A DNA stretch of 64,000 nt from positions 146,963 through 210,962 of the forward strand of contig CAJNDS010002849.1 in the NCBI GenBank assembly GCA_905221605.1, given 5' to 3'. Source of the stretch: Symbiodinium natans (Eukaryota; Sar; Dinophyceae; Suessiales; Symbiodiniaceae). The position numbers were made by a program, and so were the translations under genes. The notes beneath the pieces are model-generated. The model did not search any database and was not told where the DNA came from. It saw only the letters and a program-made list of their open reading frames with translations. Below, in pieces: positions 62,931 to 64,000 of the stretch (positions within the stretch are counted from its first letter, which is position 1; each line of letters opens with the position of its first letter).

Positions 62931-63400
62931 CCCCCACGGGCACTTCCGCCACAGACAAAGAAAGATGGATTTGACGGCTATGGTCATTTAAGAATGTTTT
63001 GTACGAACGCCTCTTTCTTCTGCAAGGACTGTTTAGCAGAGCGATTAAGAAGAATTGGGCCAAAGTTAAAGCCGATGCTCCAGAAGAGGTTATTCTGCCT
63101 CCCTTTAAAGGTGATCGCAATGCAGAGACTGCTCCAAGATCAGAAGAGTAATGCTGAAACTTGGAAGTTGCTAAACTATTTAAGGTGCAAAGCTGGAGAA
63201 AGGCAATAGAAGCCAAAAGATGAATCCGGCTAAGATTGAGCAAACCAGCCGCCTGAACCCAAGCTTCTGGACAAACCCTTTACAACGGCTTCATTCTTTG
63301 CACATAAGATGGAGGATCTTCTTGAAGGGAATGGCTTCTGCAAGCGAGAGCACTTGGTTTATCCCAAATGCTCGGTCAAAAGCTTCGAGAATGGGCCCCC
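62931..63400. other. Region upstream of the integrase relic
   Basis: The minus frame 62656-63243 continues here with no domain recognised. Another minus frame (FKGRQNNLFWSIGFNFGPIL) has some coding look. It may hold the rest of the decayed retroelement. Confidence 0.3.
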
Positions 63401-63403
63401 CCT

Positions 63404-63495
63404 GGCAAAGGGCCCCCTTTAAACCCCCCTTTAAGCCCCCCTTAACCCCCTTTAAAGGGGTCCCTGCAAAGGGGGTTCCTTTGGGGGGGGGGGGA
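63404..63495. repeat. C/G-run region with small palindromes
   Basis: AAAGGGCCCCCTTT and CCCCCTTTAAAGGGG palindromic units are followed by a run of 12 G. Similar to units at 24.1 kb. Could fold strongly. Confidence 0.6.
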
Positions 63496-63529
63496 GGGGG
63501 GAAGGCAAAGGGTCAAATACTTGCTGGAA

Positions 63530-63881
63530 AATTGTAGGCGGCAAAGAAGGCTCTCCAAAGGCACGTTGAAGAAAAACCGCAACCCTTGCGGTTGTGTTGG
63601 ACCACTCCAAATTGTAAGTTTCAATGTTCTGGTTTGCAACGGAAGCGGCAAGGGCCTTAAATGGCATCAAGGAATTGAACTGGTTGCACTTGGCCTAAAT
63701 TCTGAGTACTGGTGCCCAAGTGTTTAAGAGCCTCAAAGCGAAATCCGGACAAACGCATTAAAGCCGGTTGCTGCGCTAACCTGGCGGTTTCTAGATTTGT
63801 GTGCTTGGCTCCGCCCAGGCCTTTAAGGCCTTCTGCAATGCCTGGACCAAGGAGTTCTTGGAAGTTTTCAACTCTAAACAT
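63530..63881 (-). CDS. Candidate exons, unknown protein
   Basis: Minus frames read GLKGLGGAKHTNLETARLAQ, then ALMRLSGFRFEALKHLGTST (63657-63881), and KALAASVANQNIETYNLEWS then NTTARVAVFLQRAFGEPS (63530-63670). Both are protein-like and could be consecutive exons or one frameshifted gene. Unidentified. Confidence 0.35.
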
Positions 63882-63922
63882 ACTTTGTCTTGAAAATAAG
63901 ATTTATTCCTTTTTAAAAAGGG

Positions 63923-63990
63923 AACAAAACAAGATTTGAAGGTGAAATTTAGATATTATAAATTTTACTTTCTTTAAATCTTGTTTTGTT
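63923..63990. repeat. AT-rich foldback
   Basis: AACAAAACAAGATTT at 63923-63937 and its exact complement AAATCTTGTTTTGTT at 63976-63990 enclose a 38 bp AT-rich loop with further partial pairing. A possible MITE end or terminator-like structure at the window edge. Confidence 0.7.
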
Positions 63991-64000
63991 ATTTGGCTTT

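Overview
This window looks like nuclear DNA of a dinoflagellate; another alveolate is less likely. Three things suggest it. Seven blocks of TTTAGGG/CCCTAAA telomere-type repeat lie inside the sequence. Recognisable coding sequence is sparse and broken into short exons, with very long low-complexity stretches between them. The protein families I can recognise are a PPR protein with about one motif per exon, a GCC2/GCC3-like cysteine-rich exon and a tyrosine-recombinase-like element protein. There is no bacterial gene layout, and I found no tRNA, rRNA or CRISPR array. The organism call is inference; no species can be named from what is here.

Layout. 1-4300: three TTTAGGG arrays separated by GC-rich spacer, with a 108-110 bp tandem repeat, a cluster of perfect hairpins and a 290 bp G-rich tract. 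4.9-6.0 kb: short coding-like exons on the minus strand. 7.0-11.0 kb: the best-defined unit, a roughly 4 kb segment bounded by 45-47 bp inverted repeats. It carries on the minus strand a 781-codon frame with a tyrosine-recombinase-like domain followed by a dual-specificity-phosphatase-like domain. An N-terminal part lies in another frame, which suggests a frameshift. 12-19 kb: scattered minus-strand exons, minisatellites and a triplicated 170 bp block. 19.6-28.4 kb: a series of minus-strand exons, several with transmembrane segments, probably one or two membrane-protein genes. 31.5-37.5 kb: a GCC2/GCC3-like exon and more membrane exons. 37.9-40.0 kb: 2.1 kb of TG-rich nested minisatellite. 41-45 kb: an AT-richer patch with plus-strand frames, Pro/His/Thr-coding repeats, tandem repeats and two CCCTAAA arrays. 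45.5-52.6 kb: further exons, including one with a clear signal peptide. 53.6-57.5 kb: a multi-exon PPR gene. 58.5-59.2 kb: a degenerate TTTAGGG array followed by a MITE-like foldback. 60.6-64 kb: short frames, a 52 bp minisatellite that cuts into a decayed Ty3/Gypsy-type integrase, and an AT-rich foldback.

How it fits together. Almost every coding-like segment lies on the minus strand, as expected from the unidirectional gene clusters known in dinoflagellates. The PPR protein would act in organelle RNA metabolism. The membrane exons cannot be given a pathway. The recombinase element, the integrase relic and the two foldbacks show several independent mobile-element insertions. Exon borders are estimates from reading-frame quality and AG/GT signals. 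Dinoflagellate splice sites are often non-canonical, so most gene models here are partial.
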